The notes under the pieces: generated by a model
Database searches by the model: none
What the model saw: only the letters and a program-made list of their open reading frames with translations
Told to the model about the DNA's origin: nothing
Assembly: GCA_022432975.1 (NCBI GenBank)
Contig: CM039510.1
Span: 15,208,381 to 15,272,380 of the forward strand
Length of the DNA stretch: 64,000 nt
Reading direction: 5' to 3'
Source of the DNA: Begonia masoniana
Taxonomy: Eukaryota > Streptophyta > Magnoliopsida > Cucurbitales > Begoniaceae
Part shown: piece after piece, positions 1-11,526 of the stretch
Position numbering within the stretch: position 1 is the stretch's first letter
How the letters are laid out: every line of letters starts with the position of its first letter
Made by a program: the position numbers and the translations under genes

Positions 1-364
1 GGGCAACTAATTTGGGTTCAGTAAAAACTGACCCAAAACTTCGAATGCATGTAACTTTCACGTCGGTTATCGGAATCGAACGATTCAAACGGCCACGTAC
101 TCCTCTAATAACCTAGTTTAACCGGCCAAAAGGAAATTTAAAACAAACGGCTGCAACTAGGTCAAAAATGACAAAACCTGATTCTGCCCCTTAACCAGAA
201 AATTCCCTTTTCTGGTTTTTCATCAAAACTCTCTCATTTCCTCACCAATCAACCACCCATACCCTCAATTAGCATAAACTAACCGAAATCCCGAGGCTAC
301 ACATCACAAAACTCGAAATGCCTAAATCGGGCTTGCTAAATTTTGCCCAAATAGGGCTCCTCAC
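1..364 (-). mobile_element. LTR fragment of the element-G family, cut by the window edge
   Basis: This stretch matches segments of the element G LTRs at about 51200-51400 and 56070-56430, sharing phrases such as GTCGGTTATCGGAATCGAA and CCACGTACTCCTCTAATA. It has the same orientation as G, so the LTR reads on the minus strand. The rest lies outside the window on the left, and the right side is cut by LTR H. Many substitutions relative to the G copies suggest an older insertion. Confidence 0.75.
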
Positions 365-2777
365 TGTAGCGACCCTTACACTTGCACCCAGTTTTCCTGT
401 ATTTTTTTTTATTTTTTTTATCCTATTAACTTTAACTGCATTTAAGCGGAATTTAAAGCGGAAACCAAAATTTATAAAACATTCGAATCTATTTTGAAAA
501 CCACAAAATAAAGCTTTAAAACAATTAAAAGAATACCTTAATTAAAACTTAAAAACATAAGCAGCAGGAGAAAAGACAAAACAGGGGGAAAAAAGGGCAA
601 TCGCCCCCAAAAATGAAGGGGCGATCGCTGGTTTTGCTAGCGATCGCCTCACCAGGCGATCACGGATCGCGGCGACCAAAGAGGGGCGATCGATTGCCCG
701 AAACCAGGCGATCGATCGCCACACACACTGGAATTTTTCCACAGCGTGATCCTTCTTGGTTACTGATCGCCACCCTTGGCGATTGGTCGCCAACTCCACT
801 GCCTTCCCTCTTCCTTCTTCCCTCATTCTTCTTTCCTTCTCTTCCCCTGCTTCCCTATACACTAAACAAACCCTTCACCATTTCATCAAATATACATCTC
901 AACATAACTCACTCAAAATCTCATCATTCCTCACTTCATCAATCACCCGAAATAACGACTCAAAACTCAATTAAAACATAACCCGTTTTCGTAAAAACGA
1001 AATGCGTGGTTCGGTTTAAAAACTGAACATTTCCCTAATACCAAACATTTACCAAATACATTTCCAAAACGTTTTTAAAAAAAACAAACTCAAAACATAA
1101 CCTATCCACTATCCAGAACCAAACATCCTAAAATGTTTCTAACTTTACAATAATCCACTATACAATAATTCACAATCAACCCACTTTGCCCAAAAACCCT
1201 CAAAGTACCTAACCGTTACCCCCACGGGTCAAAATACGCATCGACTACCCATGCACACCACCACAGCCGTTCTTCTTCAACCATCCTGTACATTGGGCGG
1301 AGGAACGTCATCCTCACCTGCTTCGATATCACCTACACCATACAGACACACTATGAGCTAAAGGCTCAGTAAGTTTCGTAAATGTAAATGCATTCTGTGC
1401 GTATGAGTTTCAGAAATCATGCAACATTTTCTTATTATTACGTCGCAGACAGAATTTCACCGAGGTCTCAGCCTATTAGATAGAGAGGACACATCCCGCG
1501 GTCAGGACTGCCCTCTTCACCTAACGTGGGGGGGGGGGGGGTACACGCTCACACCCGTAACAACCATGCCTGAGCCCCACCTCACGTAACCAGATACCGA
1601 TTACATTGATTCTTACGTTCATTCATTTCATTTTCTTAAACACGTGCAGAAATCCGTTTTTATATTATTTTAAAATACGTGATGCATGAACAGTTATAGA
1701 CATAAAATAAACAAACATCATACATACCATCAAGACTATAAAAAACATAACCTATAAAAGAACTAACCCTATCTACCTGACCAAAGCGTATAAACAAACA
1801 ACTCTCCAGAGATCCTCGACGCGACATCGACATACGGTGTAGGCCACTCGGCCAAGTAAGTCACAAGAACTTACCTTGTGCGTGCTGAACTTCGAGCTCC
1901 GTCCACAAGCGTCGTTTGTCTGAGGCAAAACACAACAGTTGTCGTTAAAATGAGATTTAAACCGTTAAACGTCCAAATTCAACGAAAACTTAACGAGTTT
2001 TTCCAAAAATCCCTAATTTCTCGAAGTTTAACTTTTCTCACAAATCAATTTAACTTGGTCTAACAACGTTCAATACGTCCTTTATATCCACCAACACTAT
2101 AAACCTATCAATCTCGAACCCTAAATCACATTTTTAACGAAACCCTAAACGAAACCCTAAACGTATTACTCCACAAAAACCGAACGATAACCTTCCAAAA
2201 GCATAAAGCCATACCTAGGGTTGCGAGAGGAGGAGAAAACACGAATAAAACGAGTCGATCGGAGGAAGAACGATCGTCGTAGAAGGGAGGGTCGCCGTTG
2301 AATCGCTGAAGGAGGGAGAGGGGTCGCAGGGAGAGAGAGAGATTGTGAATGAGGGAGAAGAGAAAAGAGGGAATATGTAATTTAATAAAATTTGACTTTG
2401 TAAATTACTATTTCACCCTTCCTTTGATTTTCTATTCGTTTCGTACTTTGTTTAGTTAAATAGCTAACGATTCAGCTTCTTCGAATTTCTTTATTTCAAC
2501 AATAACTCCAACTTATTACTATGGTTCCATTAAAACTGTCCGTTCGCAATTCGGACCCCATTTACTATTTTTACCAAAGTATCCTTTATATTACGTTAAA
2601 CGTAATTCTCGTAAAATTAGCGTTAAACTCCTGAAATTTCTGAAATTTTCTCAAAATCCTTATTAATTATTAGGATCGTAATAACACTTTCTTTTCACAA
2701 AATGGACTTGATTTGACATATATCCAAAAATGCCATCAATATTAAAATATTAATATCCCGTAAAGCCAGGTATTACA
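365..2777 (-). mobile_element. LTR H, probably a solo Ty3/gypsy LTR, reversed
   Basis: The block begins TGTAGCGACCCTTACAC, the reverse complement of the LTR end seen in elements A and C, and ends with ATTACA, the reverse of their TGTAA start. It carries the same internal landmarks in reverse: a CGATCGATCG-rich segment at about 605-780, the 'ctcagtaag' block near 1365, a 14-base G run at 1528-1541 and a pyrimidine/purine-rich segment near 2230-2350. The flanks CTCAC (360-364) and TCCAC (2778-2782) resemble a target duplication with two differences. No retroelement internal sequence follows, so a solo LTR is the best reading, but the imperfect duplication leaves room for a recombinant LTR. Confidence 0.75.
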
Positions 2778-2856
2778 TCCACGATGCTTGCCTAGATTAA
2801 GATTTATGTGGGACATCAGACACTTGTCGAATTGTCCACCCTTGTTCGTGTCTACT

Positions 2857-5411
2857 TGTGACAGCCCCAGGCCCAATCGGGGTCCGAGAGCCGTCACTCC
2901 GGGACATTTAACAGAAAACGGGCGCATATTTTTTTGAACATAAGTAAACAGAACATTAGGAAACAAACAGAAAACAGGCTGAACTTTTAAGTGTAAAACC
3001 TCAAAGCTTAACAGAGAAGGAAAACATTTTTGAAATTTAGAATCAAAACAGAGAAAAAGAAACAGTTAAAACTAGACTACAGAATGAATGGCAGAAGGAG
3101 AGCAGGAAGATTGGAAGCAAGGAGAAATAAAACAGTGCAATCGGTGGATATAATAAGACAAAAGACGAACAGTGTTCAGCGGAAGAGACTGAGTAAAACT
3201 GGGTGGAAGAGGTGGTGACGTCAGCCGGAAGATGGGTGACGTCAGGCGGAAGATACAGGCAGCAGACGGAATTCAGAGAATGTAAACTATGGGTGACGTC
3301 ATCGGAAGAGGAGATGACGTTAGACGGAAGATGCAGGCAGCAGATGAGATCGGATGAGGTGATGACGTCAGCTGGATGATGGATGACGTCAACCGGAAGA
3401 TACAGGCATTTACGTAATTGACAGAAGAGAAACCTATGGTGACATCATCAGAAGAGGAGATGACGTCAGACGGAAGGTGCAGGCAGCAGATGGAACCGGA
3501 TGGGGTGATGACGTCAACCGAAGGATGGATGACGTCAACTGGAAGATACAGACATTAATCGTAATCGGCAGAAGAAAGCCTATGGCAGAAACACTGTTTG
3601 GCGGTGGATATGAATAAGACAAAATATGAACAGTATTAATCGGTAGATATAGTTTCAAAGGCAGAATTTACAACTTTTGACAGGAAAACAAACAGACAGA
3701 GAACATAAAACAGAAGAGTCTCAGATTCTCAAACCACTTCAAAACTTGGTTCTCGAGCACAACAGAAGGTATAAAACAAACTTAAGGATACAGAAAATAT
3801 TCCAAACCATTTCAGAATACTTCAGAACTTAATCCAACTGTCAAATACAGCACAAACAGAAGGCATGAAAGTTGTAGACCTTCAATACCCGATTCTAAAC
3901 AAGGTTGTAGGACATACTTTACAATTGACAGATTCAAAGAAACAGACTGCATGGATAGTCCTAAAACAAGAAGTCATCCATGCACTAACTAACAGAAAAT
4001 ATCCCCAACAAATTTCAGAACATTCAGAACATGAATTAAACTGTCAAATACAGTAGTTTTTGAGACTTAGACATCAAGATCTGTGCATTGTTTTAAAATC
4101 TGAGGATCAGTAAAGAACCTAACATATATTTGCAGAATATTCAACAGAATTTCCTCCAGAGTTTTTAAAACAAAAACACGGAATCCTAGAAGAGTTTTAA
4201 ATCTAAACACCAAAGTCCCAGTAGGGTTTACAGACATAGACTTGACTTTAAATACTTATACCTTGGGACAGAATTTGTCTGGCTGCAGCAACTACACCCC
4301 CATGAGCTCGATCCACCAGCCACCTATTCATCAGACTGAGGCACGAAGTCCTCATTTTCGGGTTCAGTACCTACATCAGGGAGTTCACCTATGAGTCTAA
4401 AACTCTGTAAGAACATATAATGAATGCAGTGATGCAGAATGTTATGCATGCGGTTTTTCATAATACTGTGACAGAACATTTCATTACGTTTCAGTGGCAG
4501 AGGGGTATAAGTGGGGCTTGTAGGGGAACTGGCAAGTGCACGACAGGCACAAACAGAGATACAGAACCGAACAGAAACAGATCTGGGGGCCAGTCCCCGT
4601 CCCACACTTAACCGGTACATTTCAGTCAGATTTTATCTTGCTTAACTTCAAAACCGTGTACAGAAAACAGTTTTGCATGAACTTTCAGAAAATCGTGTAT
4701 GCATGGACATTTACAGTGCTTACAGTTAATACAGCAGAGAACAAGAAGATAAAACAACAGGAACCTGAACAGAAACCACAGAACTTAACTCTAACCCTTC
4801 TACCCCAAACCAGCCGACAGAATGTAAAACCTAGTACCTCCGAGATGTAGGGCCTTAAGCCAACCTACATATGTGAACTTACCTGTTTGCTGCGGGGTTG
4901 ATGTTCTTAATCGTCTCGGTTTCAGTAGTTTGTGAACCTAAAATGTGATTATAATTAACCCTAAACCTCTCAAAAATCAGTAAATAGTGTAGTTAAACTT
5001 GTTAACTACCGACGAATATTACCTTCACTGAAGAAAATAGAAGAATGCAGGAGAAACAAAGTGTGCAACTTGTTTCAGTCGCCTGGAAGAGAAGAATAGA
5101 AAGAAGAAAGAGAGGAAGCCGAGAAGTGAAATGAAGATTTCACGTAGGAGGAAGAACTTAGCTTCCTCAACAAGTTGCCAAGTGTCAGTCATCCACTGGC
5201 TATCTCCCACCAACCTTAATTTCTCTCTAATTTGCCCTTCTATTGGTTTTTAACTAATACATTATTTAGTAAGTCGATTCGGTCTCACAAATCCCCTTCG
5301 TTCTATTAATCACATCGACAATTTTATAAAAACAGTGATTGCATTAATATTGGAGTAATCCCATTTAATTATTCGAAGAAATAGTTACACGAAAAAATGC
5401 CTGGTGTTACA
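2857..5411 (-). mobile_element. Solo LTR J (Ty3/gypsy type), reversed
   Basis: It starts TGTGACAGCCCC and ends GGTGTTACA, and is flanked by a perfect 5-bp duplication CTACT (2852-2856 and 5412-5416). Landmarks run in reverse order to those of elements A and D, for example the 'ctcacc...acatcaggg' and 'ttacctg' blocks, so the LTR reads on the minus strand. There is no internal retroelement sequence, which points to LTR-LTR recombination. It contains a minisatellite built on CGGAAGATG (see separate entry). Confidence 0.85.
3205..3610. repeat. CGGAAGATG / TGACGTCA minisatellite inside LTR J
   Basis: Irregular repeats combine CGGAAGAT(G/A) with GATGACGTCA and CAGGCAGCAGA. Two larger blocks of about 130-150 bp, each with 'gaagaggagatgacgt', 'gatgacgtca' and 'gaagatacaggca', repeat with small changes. 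TGACGTCA is the palindromic core bound by CREB/TGA-type bZIP proteins, so the repeat could act in LTR transcription. That role is inference only. Confidence 0.7.
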
Positions 5412-5497
5412 CTACTACCACCATTGGTCAACACTTGCTCGACAAGTCTCGACCGCTGCATCAATTTCTCACAAACTGGGAGCACAAATCTTGCCTA

Positions 5498-6080
5498 AAA
5501 ACAGAGTTTAGATTTGACATACCCACCACAAAATTTCATAAAACTTGAAAATTGGAGTGACACGAGCACAATTCTAGTGTCGAAAACCTTTAGTTCCACA
5601 CTCGGATTTCTCCCTTTCCCTCTCTCTCCTTCACAGTTAAGCGTGCCATCAGGAGGAAGGAATTCCTTATAAAAAATAAAAATAAATTAAATAAAATTTC
5701 AAAGAAAAGATTGATTAAAGGACGATGATGCCTTTAAAAGTGTAAAAAAAGAGTTTTTAAGTAAAAAAATACAAGTAGAAGTCAAAATTTTTTTTGAAAT
5801 GCACCTTGTAAGTCAACCAAGTGAAAACATAAAGTAGTGTATATAGCAAGGTATTGGAAGCGTTGGAGGCCTGCAGCAGGCGCGTTGGGCGCAGGCGGCC
5901 TCTCGCCTAGATTTTTTCCAAAACGCAATTTTTGTATTTTTTTTACACTTTTGGGTTCTAAATTTAATATTTCCAAATTTATTAAGGTTTTCTATATTTT
6001 TAGAGATATTTTTAGGCTATTCACCATTATTTTTAATGTTTATTTGAATTTTATTTAAACACTCACTTTGTGACAATTTA
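5498..6080. other. No gene recognised; AT-rich flank of the split exon
   Basis: This 580-bp stretch is mostly AT-rich with a short GC-rich patch at about 5865-5920. It would be intron and upstream sequence of the putative minus-strand gene whose last exon is at 2797-5494. No convincing coding exon is visible. The left five bases of the K insertion site (6076-6080, ATTTA) are its right edge. Confidence 0.5.
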
Positions 6081-8878
6081 TGTGACGACCCCAAACCCCA
6101 TAGGGCCGTCACGGACTTGCCGTGACGTACTCTTAACATAACCATCGTTCATTGACATAAAATTTTTTATTTTTCCCTTTAACACCTTAAAGAACGGATT
6201 TGGACAATCGATCCTCTTTTATCGACATTCAAAGCATAACTTAAAATGTACTTAAAACGACTCATTTTTTGTCGAAAAACATTGCTTAAAACTTGGAACC
6301 CTAAAAACATGAAGGACATATGCATGGGGCGCGCCCCAACAATCGATGCGCGCGCCCCTCGTGCACTATGCGCGCCCATGGCGCATGCATTGCGCGCGAA
6401 CCACGCGTCCACCCCGTGCCATCCGGCAGACCCCGCTGTCCTCCCACAGCGCGCCTACTCCGTGCACCATACGCACCGCGCAAAGTGCTTCACACCCCGC
6501 GCTGCGTTGCGCGCCTATCGTACGCCTACCTTGCACGCTGCGTGCCTGTCACACGCACCGCGTGGACCACACACCTACCGTGCGCACCTTGCACCTGGCG
6601 CGCACACCGTACGCCCACAACGCGCCCCTATCATGCACCGCGCACCTGGCATGCACATCGCGCGCCTAGCACGTACACCGCGCACTGACAGTGCGCACCC
6701 CACTTTCCTGCCGCGAGCACGACGCTCGCTTGGCTCCCCGCAGGAGTCGATTGATCGCGCCTCTCAGCCGATCGATTGGCTCCCGCTCGGGTGCCAGATC
6801 ACGCCTTCACACCTTTGGCCGATCTATCGGCGCACGTCCTGCCAAACGCCTATATATGCAAAACTCGGCCGATCGATCGACCACTAGGCACGAATCGATC
6901 GGCGCTCACTCTGTCGAGAGCCTGGGGAAAGAGATCATCGCTGATCGCCTCGCGTGCGAGCCCAGTGCACATCGAGCGCTCTGCTCACCTTGCATGCGCG
7001 CCCAACTCACCTCCTTCCCCATTTTCTTCTTTCCTTTGTTTTTCTCCAACTTTACACCTACAAAACTTCAAACATACGTAATCCTTAATTCACACATCTT
7101 TCTCCACCTAATATACCAGACATTTTACTTGCAATACTACCTACTCCAATCATCAAATCCAATCCGATACCTAATTCATTCCTCCATCACAAAACTTGAA
7201 ACAGAACTTATAAAAACGTCATAAGGGTAAACCCATTCATAAAACTTTCCAAAATGGCTATATCTCCAATTTAACTACTAATCATCCAAAAATAGACATT
7301 CTTATACATCTATCCCTAGTACCTTTACATAATTCACCCAAAAATGCTCAGAGCACACCCACGGGTCAAAATAGTCGTGCCAGCACCACCCACGCCCGCC
7401 ACGAGCATCATCTGTTGACTGCCCTATACATTGCCTTCAGGAGGATGTTCCTCACCTTCAACTTTGTCACCTTTATCATACGATTAAAACGATAAGAGTA
7501 ATGTGTTGTAAGGAGTGCACTAAACATATACATGTACATGAATGCATGAATTTCGTAAACACATGTTCATTTCGTTTTTTAACATTACATAACATGGGAT
7601 AAGGGGGATTTACCCAAGAGTAGGCACAGGCACCACCCCGTCTACCCCGTAGACCATGTGACTTGCTAGAGAGTTGCCATTGATCGGGTTTATTTGTCTT
7701 GCCAGTGAGTTGCCATTTATCGTGCCCTGTGCCCTACTCATACAGTACCCACGTTTAACCATTACATACATTTCATCTTTTTACTTCTTTTTTCATGAAA
7801 ACATGTGTGTAAAACATTTTGGGTATGCCCTCTTTATAAAACATGATGCATGAGAGGAAATGCACTTAACACAGTTAACAATCATCAATGACAATTCATA
7901 ATCATACATAACTCGTAAACAAACATAACACATAACAAATAGCTAACGTCCTAGGCTACCAGACTCATCAAAGCCCCGCAATCATCAAAATTCAAACATC
8001 CTAGCATCATTACAATGTAGGGTCTTAAGGGCCGGAACTCTAACACACACTTACCTGGCGTCCTTAGCAAGCCGAGCACCTCCCTTAAGCCTTGTCCACC
8101 TAAGACATTTCACTATTTTAGCGTCAATACCGATCCTAAACAAACGATTCCAAAACTAAACGTAACTCCTAACTAAGGCAATTTCCTAGAAACTTCGATT
8201 TACGTCATTCAATGCTTTCATCGAACATCTTGAGCTCATACTTTCATTAACCTGCCATTAATGGCATTTACATTCTCCAACTACCGGAATTCAAACCAAT
8301 TTCCAAACCATTATTCATTCTTTCACCTTAACTACTAACAATAACCATGATTTCATCATTAATAGTCATTAATACGATAAACCCATCAATATCTAACACT
8401 ACCCTAAAATTTCACAACCTAAAATCAAAACCCTAACTAATCTCAACCCTAAAACCGAAAACTAAACGTATCTAACACTCGAATCTTACCTAGAGTTTTG
8501 TTTGTTGAAGAAAATGGAAGAAGAACGACGTTGGGGGAGGAATCACTGAACGGCCAAAAGAAATCACCAAGGTGAGGAAGAGAATCGCCTGAAGGGAGTG
8601 GGAGAGGAAGATCGTGAAGGGTGGAGGGAGAGAAGAGAGAAGAGAGGTTTTTATTAAAATTAACCTCCAAAATTACCATTTTTCCCCTCTACTTAATTCT
8701 CTATTTAATTCGTTATTTAGCCCGTCAATTTAGATCCTTTGTAATTTTGTATTTTACTAAACCTCCCAACTAATTCTTAGGATTCCAATAAAATTTCTCA
8801 TTCGTGAAATGACCTTAAATTCCCCCGTTTACGAGCATATCACTAGAAAACAGAATATCAAAAATTCTGGGCGTTACA
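6081..8878 (-). mobile_element. LTR K, 3' LTR of a reversed, truncated gypsy element
   Basis: It starts TGTGACGACCCC and ends GGGCGTTACA. It is followed directly by the reverse complement of a retroelement 3' end: a purine-rich motif and the last codons of a chromodomain (8879-9046). Since the internal 3' end lies on its right, this is the 3' LTR of a minus-strand element whose remaining body is lost. Its LTR landmarks ('cctacaccat'-like boxes, the R-like 'actcatacag' block, a pyrimidine-rich tract) match the other families in reverse. No matching 5-bp duplication can be assigned because the other end is missing. Confidence 0.75.
6320..6990. repeat. CpG-rich quasi-repetitive core of LTR K
   Basis: About 670 bp of unusually GC- and CpG-rich sequence is made of degenerate GCGCGCC, GCGCAC and CGTGCGC words, beginning with the palindrome GGGGCGCGCCCC at 6326-6337. 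It passes into a part with several CGATCGATCG words (about 6745-6900). It sits at the LTR position where other families have hairpin arrays. Long open frames here come from the base composition and do not look like genes. Confidence 0.7.
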
Positions 8879-10395
8879 TCCTACCCTCCTTAATAGAAAT
8901 TTTGTCCTCAAAATTGCATACCTGAACAATCCCGGATATTTTTCCATCATGTCCTGCTATCGTTCCCACGTGGCTTCCTCTACGTTATGATTTCTCTATA
9001 GCACCTTCACTAGAGGGATCGTTTTATTACGTAGTGTGAGACACACCATCTTAAATAGGGGGCCTTTTGTCAAAGAAGAAAACGTTTTGGAAAAAATTTC
9101 TTCCTTCATTAATCACTCACTTCCTTCTCTGTTCCCCTGTCCCCCTCTCCCTCTCCATAAACTCTCCCCTGCAAAAGCCTCTCTTGCGTCTGAAACCCTT
9201 GCTCTCTGTCTCTTTGCCTCTGTCTATCTCCTCCCATAAATTCTCTTCTGTGAATCTTCCTCTTTAGAAGCTTTTCGTTTGTTTTAAATTTTTTTCTCTT
9301 GCGTCTGAACTTTTTCATCCCCTTCCATCTAATTGTCTTTCTGTAAAAACTCTCCTCCCCCGAAACATTATTCTCTCTATCTCTCCAGCTCTTCTCAATC
9401 TCGTCTTTCCTTGCTATTGTTGAAATTGTGTAAAGTGGAATAATTTTAGTTGGAGTTTCAGTTTCGTGAGCCGCAAATTGAAGGTATAAAACTCAACCTT
9501 AAAGTCTTCATTTCCACACTGATATGATATTTTTGGTTTAGTTGAGTATAAGGTTACAGCTTATTATCTGTAAATATTGGTTGAAATTAAATGATATAAC
9601 CTGGGTTTTGGAAAAACCATTTGTTATTCTAAATTACATCCTACCCTCCTTAATAGAAATTTTGTCCTCAAAATTGCATACCTGAACAATCCCGGATATT
9701 TTTCCATCATGTCCTGCTATCGTTCCCACGTGGCTTCCTCTACGTTATGATTTCTCTATAGCACCTTCACTAGAGGGATCGTTTTATTACGTAGTGTGAG
9801 ACACACCATCTTAAATAGGGGGCCTTTTGTCAAAGAAGAAAACGTTTTGGAAAAAATTTCTTCCTTCATTAATCACTCACTTCCTTCTCTGTTCCCCTGT
9901 CCCCCTCTCCCTCTCCATAAACTCTCCCCTGCAAAAGCCTCTCTTGCGTCTGAAACCCTTGCTCTCTGTCTCTTTGCCTCTGTCTATCTCCTCCCATAAA
10001 TTCTCTTCTGTGAATCTTCCTCTTTAGAAGCTTTTCGTTTGTTTTAAATTTTTTTTCTCTTGCGTCTGAACTTTTTCATCCCCTTCCATCTAATTGTCTT
10101 TCTGTAAAAACTCTCCTCCCCCGAAACATTATTCTCTCTATCTCTCCAGCTCTTCTCAATCTCGTCTTTCCTTGCTATTGTTGAAATTGTGTAAAGTGGA
10201 ATAATTTAGTTGGAGTTTCAGTTTCGGGAGCCGCAAATTGAAGGTATAAAACTCAACCTTAAAGTCTTCATTTCCACACTGATATGATATTTTTGGTTTA
10301 GTTGAGTATAAGGTTACAGCTTTATTATCTGTAAATATTGGTTGAAATTAAATGATATAACCTGGGTTTTTGGAAAAACCATTTGTTATTCTAAA
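8874..10395. repeat. 760-bp tandem duplication (two copies)
   Basis: Copy 1 is 8874-9633 and copy 2 is 9634-10395; both start TTACATCCTACCCTCC and end TTGTTATTCTAAA. Each holds the K chromodomain tail plus about 590 bp of other sequence, with a pyrimidine-rich tract and a possible splice donor (AAGGTATAAAAC). The copies differ mainly in homopolymer length (for example 7 versus 8 T near 10055, GTTTTGG versus GTTTTTGG) and one T/G change. The duplication crosses the K-element/flank junction, so it arose after the truncation, or it is an assembly artefact. Confidence 0.9.
8879..9046 (-). pseudogene. Chromodomain end of gypsy pol, remnant of element K
   Basis: Read on the minus strand, the block gives LRNKTIPLVKVL, then RNHNVEEATWER, then QDMMEKYPGLF, with two stop codons (both TAG) between these pieces. 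This is the C-terminal chromodomain tail of Tekay/Del-type chromovirus integrases, and it matches the end of element D's pol at 59490-59606. The purine-rich AAGGAGGGTAGGA next to the LTR is the polypurine tract. Upstream coding sequence is missing: the element breaks off near 9046 and joins unrelated pyrimidine-rich DNA. A second copy lies in the tandem duplication at 9639-9806. Confidence 0.75.
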
Positions 10396-10834
10396 ATAGC
10401 AGAAATACTAGTGAATGAGAGTTTTTATAAAGGATTCTGGCATGGATGTGAATTTGGACTCTAGCTGGATCGCGATCTAACTTTCTTTGGACCAAAATTT
10501 GACTATATTCTGGCAGAACATAAATGGATCTCTTTAAAGAAAAGAAGTTGGGAATTCACGATACAAATTTTAAGCAAAACTTTTTCAATTTTACTTTGGA
10601 TAGGTACCCACCTATTAAATGAATATTTGGACTCTTGAAATCTAAACTAGTGGATATATTGAATTCTGACTTGTTGTAAGTTCTCTCGAGGTAGAGATTT
10701 ATTTTATTTTGAGTTTTTTTCAAAAAAAAATCTGAACTAAGAGTTGGTAGTGAAAAAACCCTTAAAAAACACTGTTCATCACTGAAAACCTTAAACTGTT
10801 TGAAACATGCATTTTAAACTTGGCAGGGGGTGAG
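10396..10834. other. No gene recognised; AT-rich spacer before the MULE
   Basis: This 440-bp stretch continues the sequence to the right of the tandem duplication. It contains no coding frame or recognisable repeat. The left terminal inverted repeat of the MULE, if it survives, should be in or near it, but I could not match it to a right-hand copy. Confidence 0.5.
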
Positions 10835-11489
10835 GAGTACGTACTCGGTTACCAAGTACGGCCGGTCTAGTTGGACCAGCCGTACCGAACTCTTTTTGCA
10901 ATATTTTGCAAAATATAGAGGCCGAGTACGGCCGGTCCAGCTGGACCGACCGTACTCGGTGTGGCGAGTACGGCCGGTTCAAATGGACCTGCCGTACTCC
11001 CACCCATAAAACCCATGACAATAGTCACAGGTTTTTGTCCTTTTATGGCGAGTACGGCCGGTCCATTTGGACTGGCCATACTTAGAGGGCAAAAAACTGT
11101 GAATTTTGTCACGGGCCGCGTCCTCTAGTGGTGCGAGTACGGCCGGTCCAAATGGACCGGTCGTACTCGGCACCATAAAAACCCATGAGTAAAATCACGG
11201 GTTTTGTCCTTTAGTGCCCAGTACGGCCGGTCCAAATGGACCGACCGTACTCGGAGGGCAAAAACCCATGATTTTACTCACGGGTTCCCTCCTCTAGTGG
11301 GGCGAGTACGGCTGGTCCATTCGGACCGACCGTACTCACACCGTAAAAACACGTGAGTAAAATCACGGGTTTTGTTTTTTGTGGGGTAAGTACGACTGGT
11401 CCAAATGGACCAGCCGTACTCACCCCACTAGAAGACAGAACTCGTGACAGATCGAGTACGGTCGGTCCAGTTGGACCGGCCGTACTCGA
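10835..11489. repeat. Array of nine ~36-bp palindromes upstream of the MULE transposase
   Basis: Nine imperfect inverted repeats share the pattern GAGTACGGCCGGTCC, a 4-6 base centre such as AAATGG, and the reverse complement. They begin at about 10855, 10923, 10965, 11049, 11134, 11219, 11303, 11386 and 11454, so most are 83-85 bp apart. The spacers are also palindromic around AACCCATGA / TCACGGGTT, giving two interleaved inverted-repeat families. The array ends 7 bp before a TATA-like TATTTAAA and about 390 bp before the first MULE ATG. Repeated subterminal motifs of this kind usually serve as transposase-binding sites or promoter elements; which applies here is inference. Confidence 0.85.
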
Positions 11490-11495
11490 CTCCCC

Positions 11496-11503
11496 TATTT
11501 AAA
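11496..11503 (+). promoter_or_regulatory. Possible TATA box of the MULE transposase gene
   Basis: TATTTAAA lies just after the palindrome array and before a CT-rich stretch typical of plant 5' untranslated leaders. Position fits a core promoter for the transposase gene starting at 11878. There is no direct evidence of transcription. Confidence 0.4.
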
Positions 11504-11526
11504 GGGGCACCCGGCGTTTGAAAAAA

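Larger units (their letters stand above)
2797..5494 (-). pseudogene. Putative last coding exon of a plant gene, split by solo LTR J
   Basis: Removing LTR J and one copy of its CTACT duplication leaves a continuous minus-strand frame of about 45 codons, from 5494 down to a TAA stop at 2797-2799. The exon starts after an intron-acceptor-like pyrimidine tract and TAG (5495-5497). It reads ARFVLPVCEKLMQRS at its start and ends RQVSDVPHKS before the stop. The frame is preserved exactly across the insertion, which argues that the sequence was coding before J landed. I do not recognise the protein. Possibilities are a host gene, a pseudogene fragment, or the end of an unrecognised transposon gene. 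Upstream exons were not identified between 5498 and 6080. The downstream side is cut by LTR H within 20 bases of the stop codon. Confidence 0.4.

Noticed and set aside
2778..2782. TCCAC as a clean target duplication of LTR H
   Set aside because: The left flank is CTCAC with two mismatches, so H is called a probable rather than certain solo LTR.
6246..7224. Long overlapping open frames, rich in His, Arg, Ala and Pro
   Set aside because: They come from the GC-rich core of LTR K, are open in several frames at once, and show no domain.
9036..10027. Pair of identical 66-67-residue open frames
   Set aside because: They lie in the pyrimidine-rich part of the 760-bp duplication and are low-complexity; no support for a gene.
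10835..11489. CRISPR array
   Set aside because: The spacers are repeats of each other and themselves palindromic, and the context is a eukaryotic transposon.
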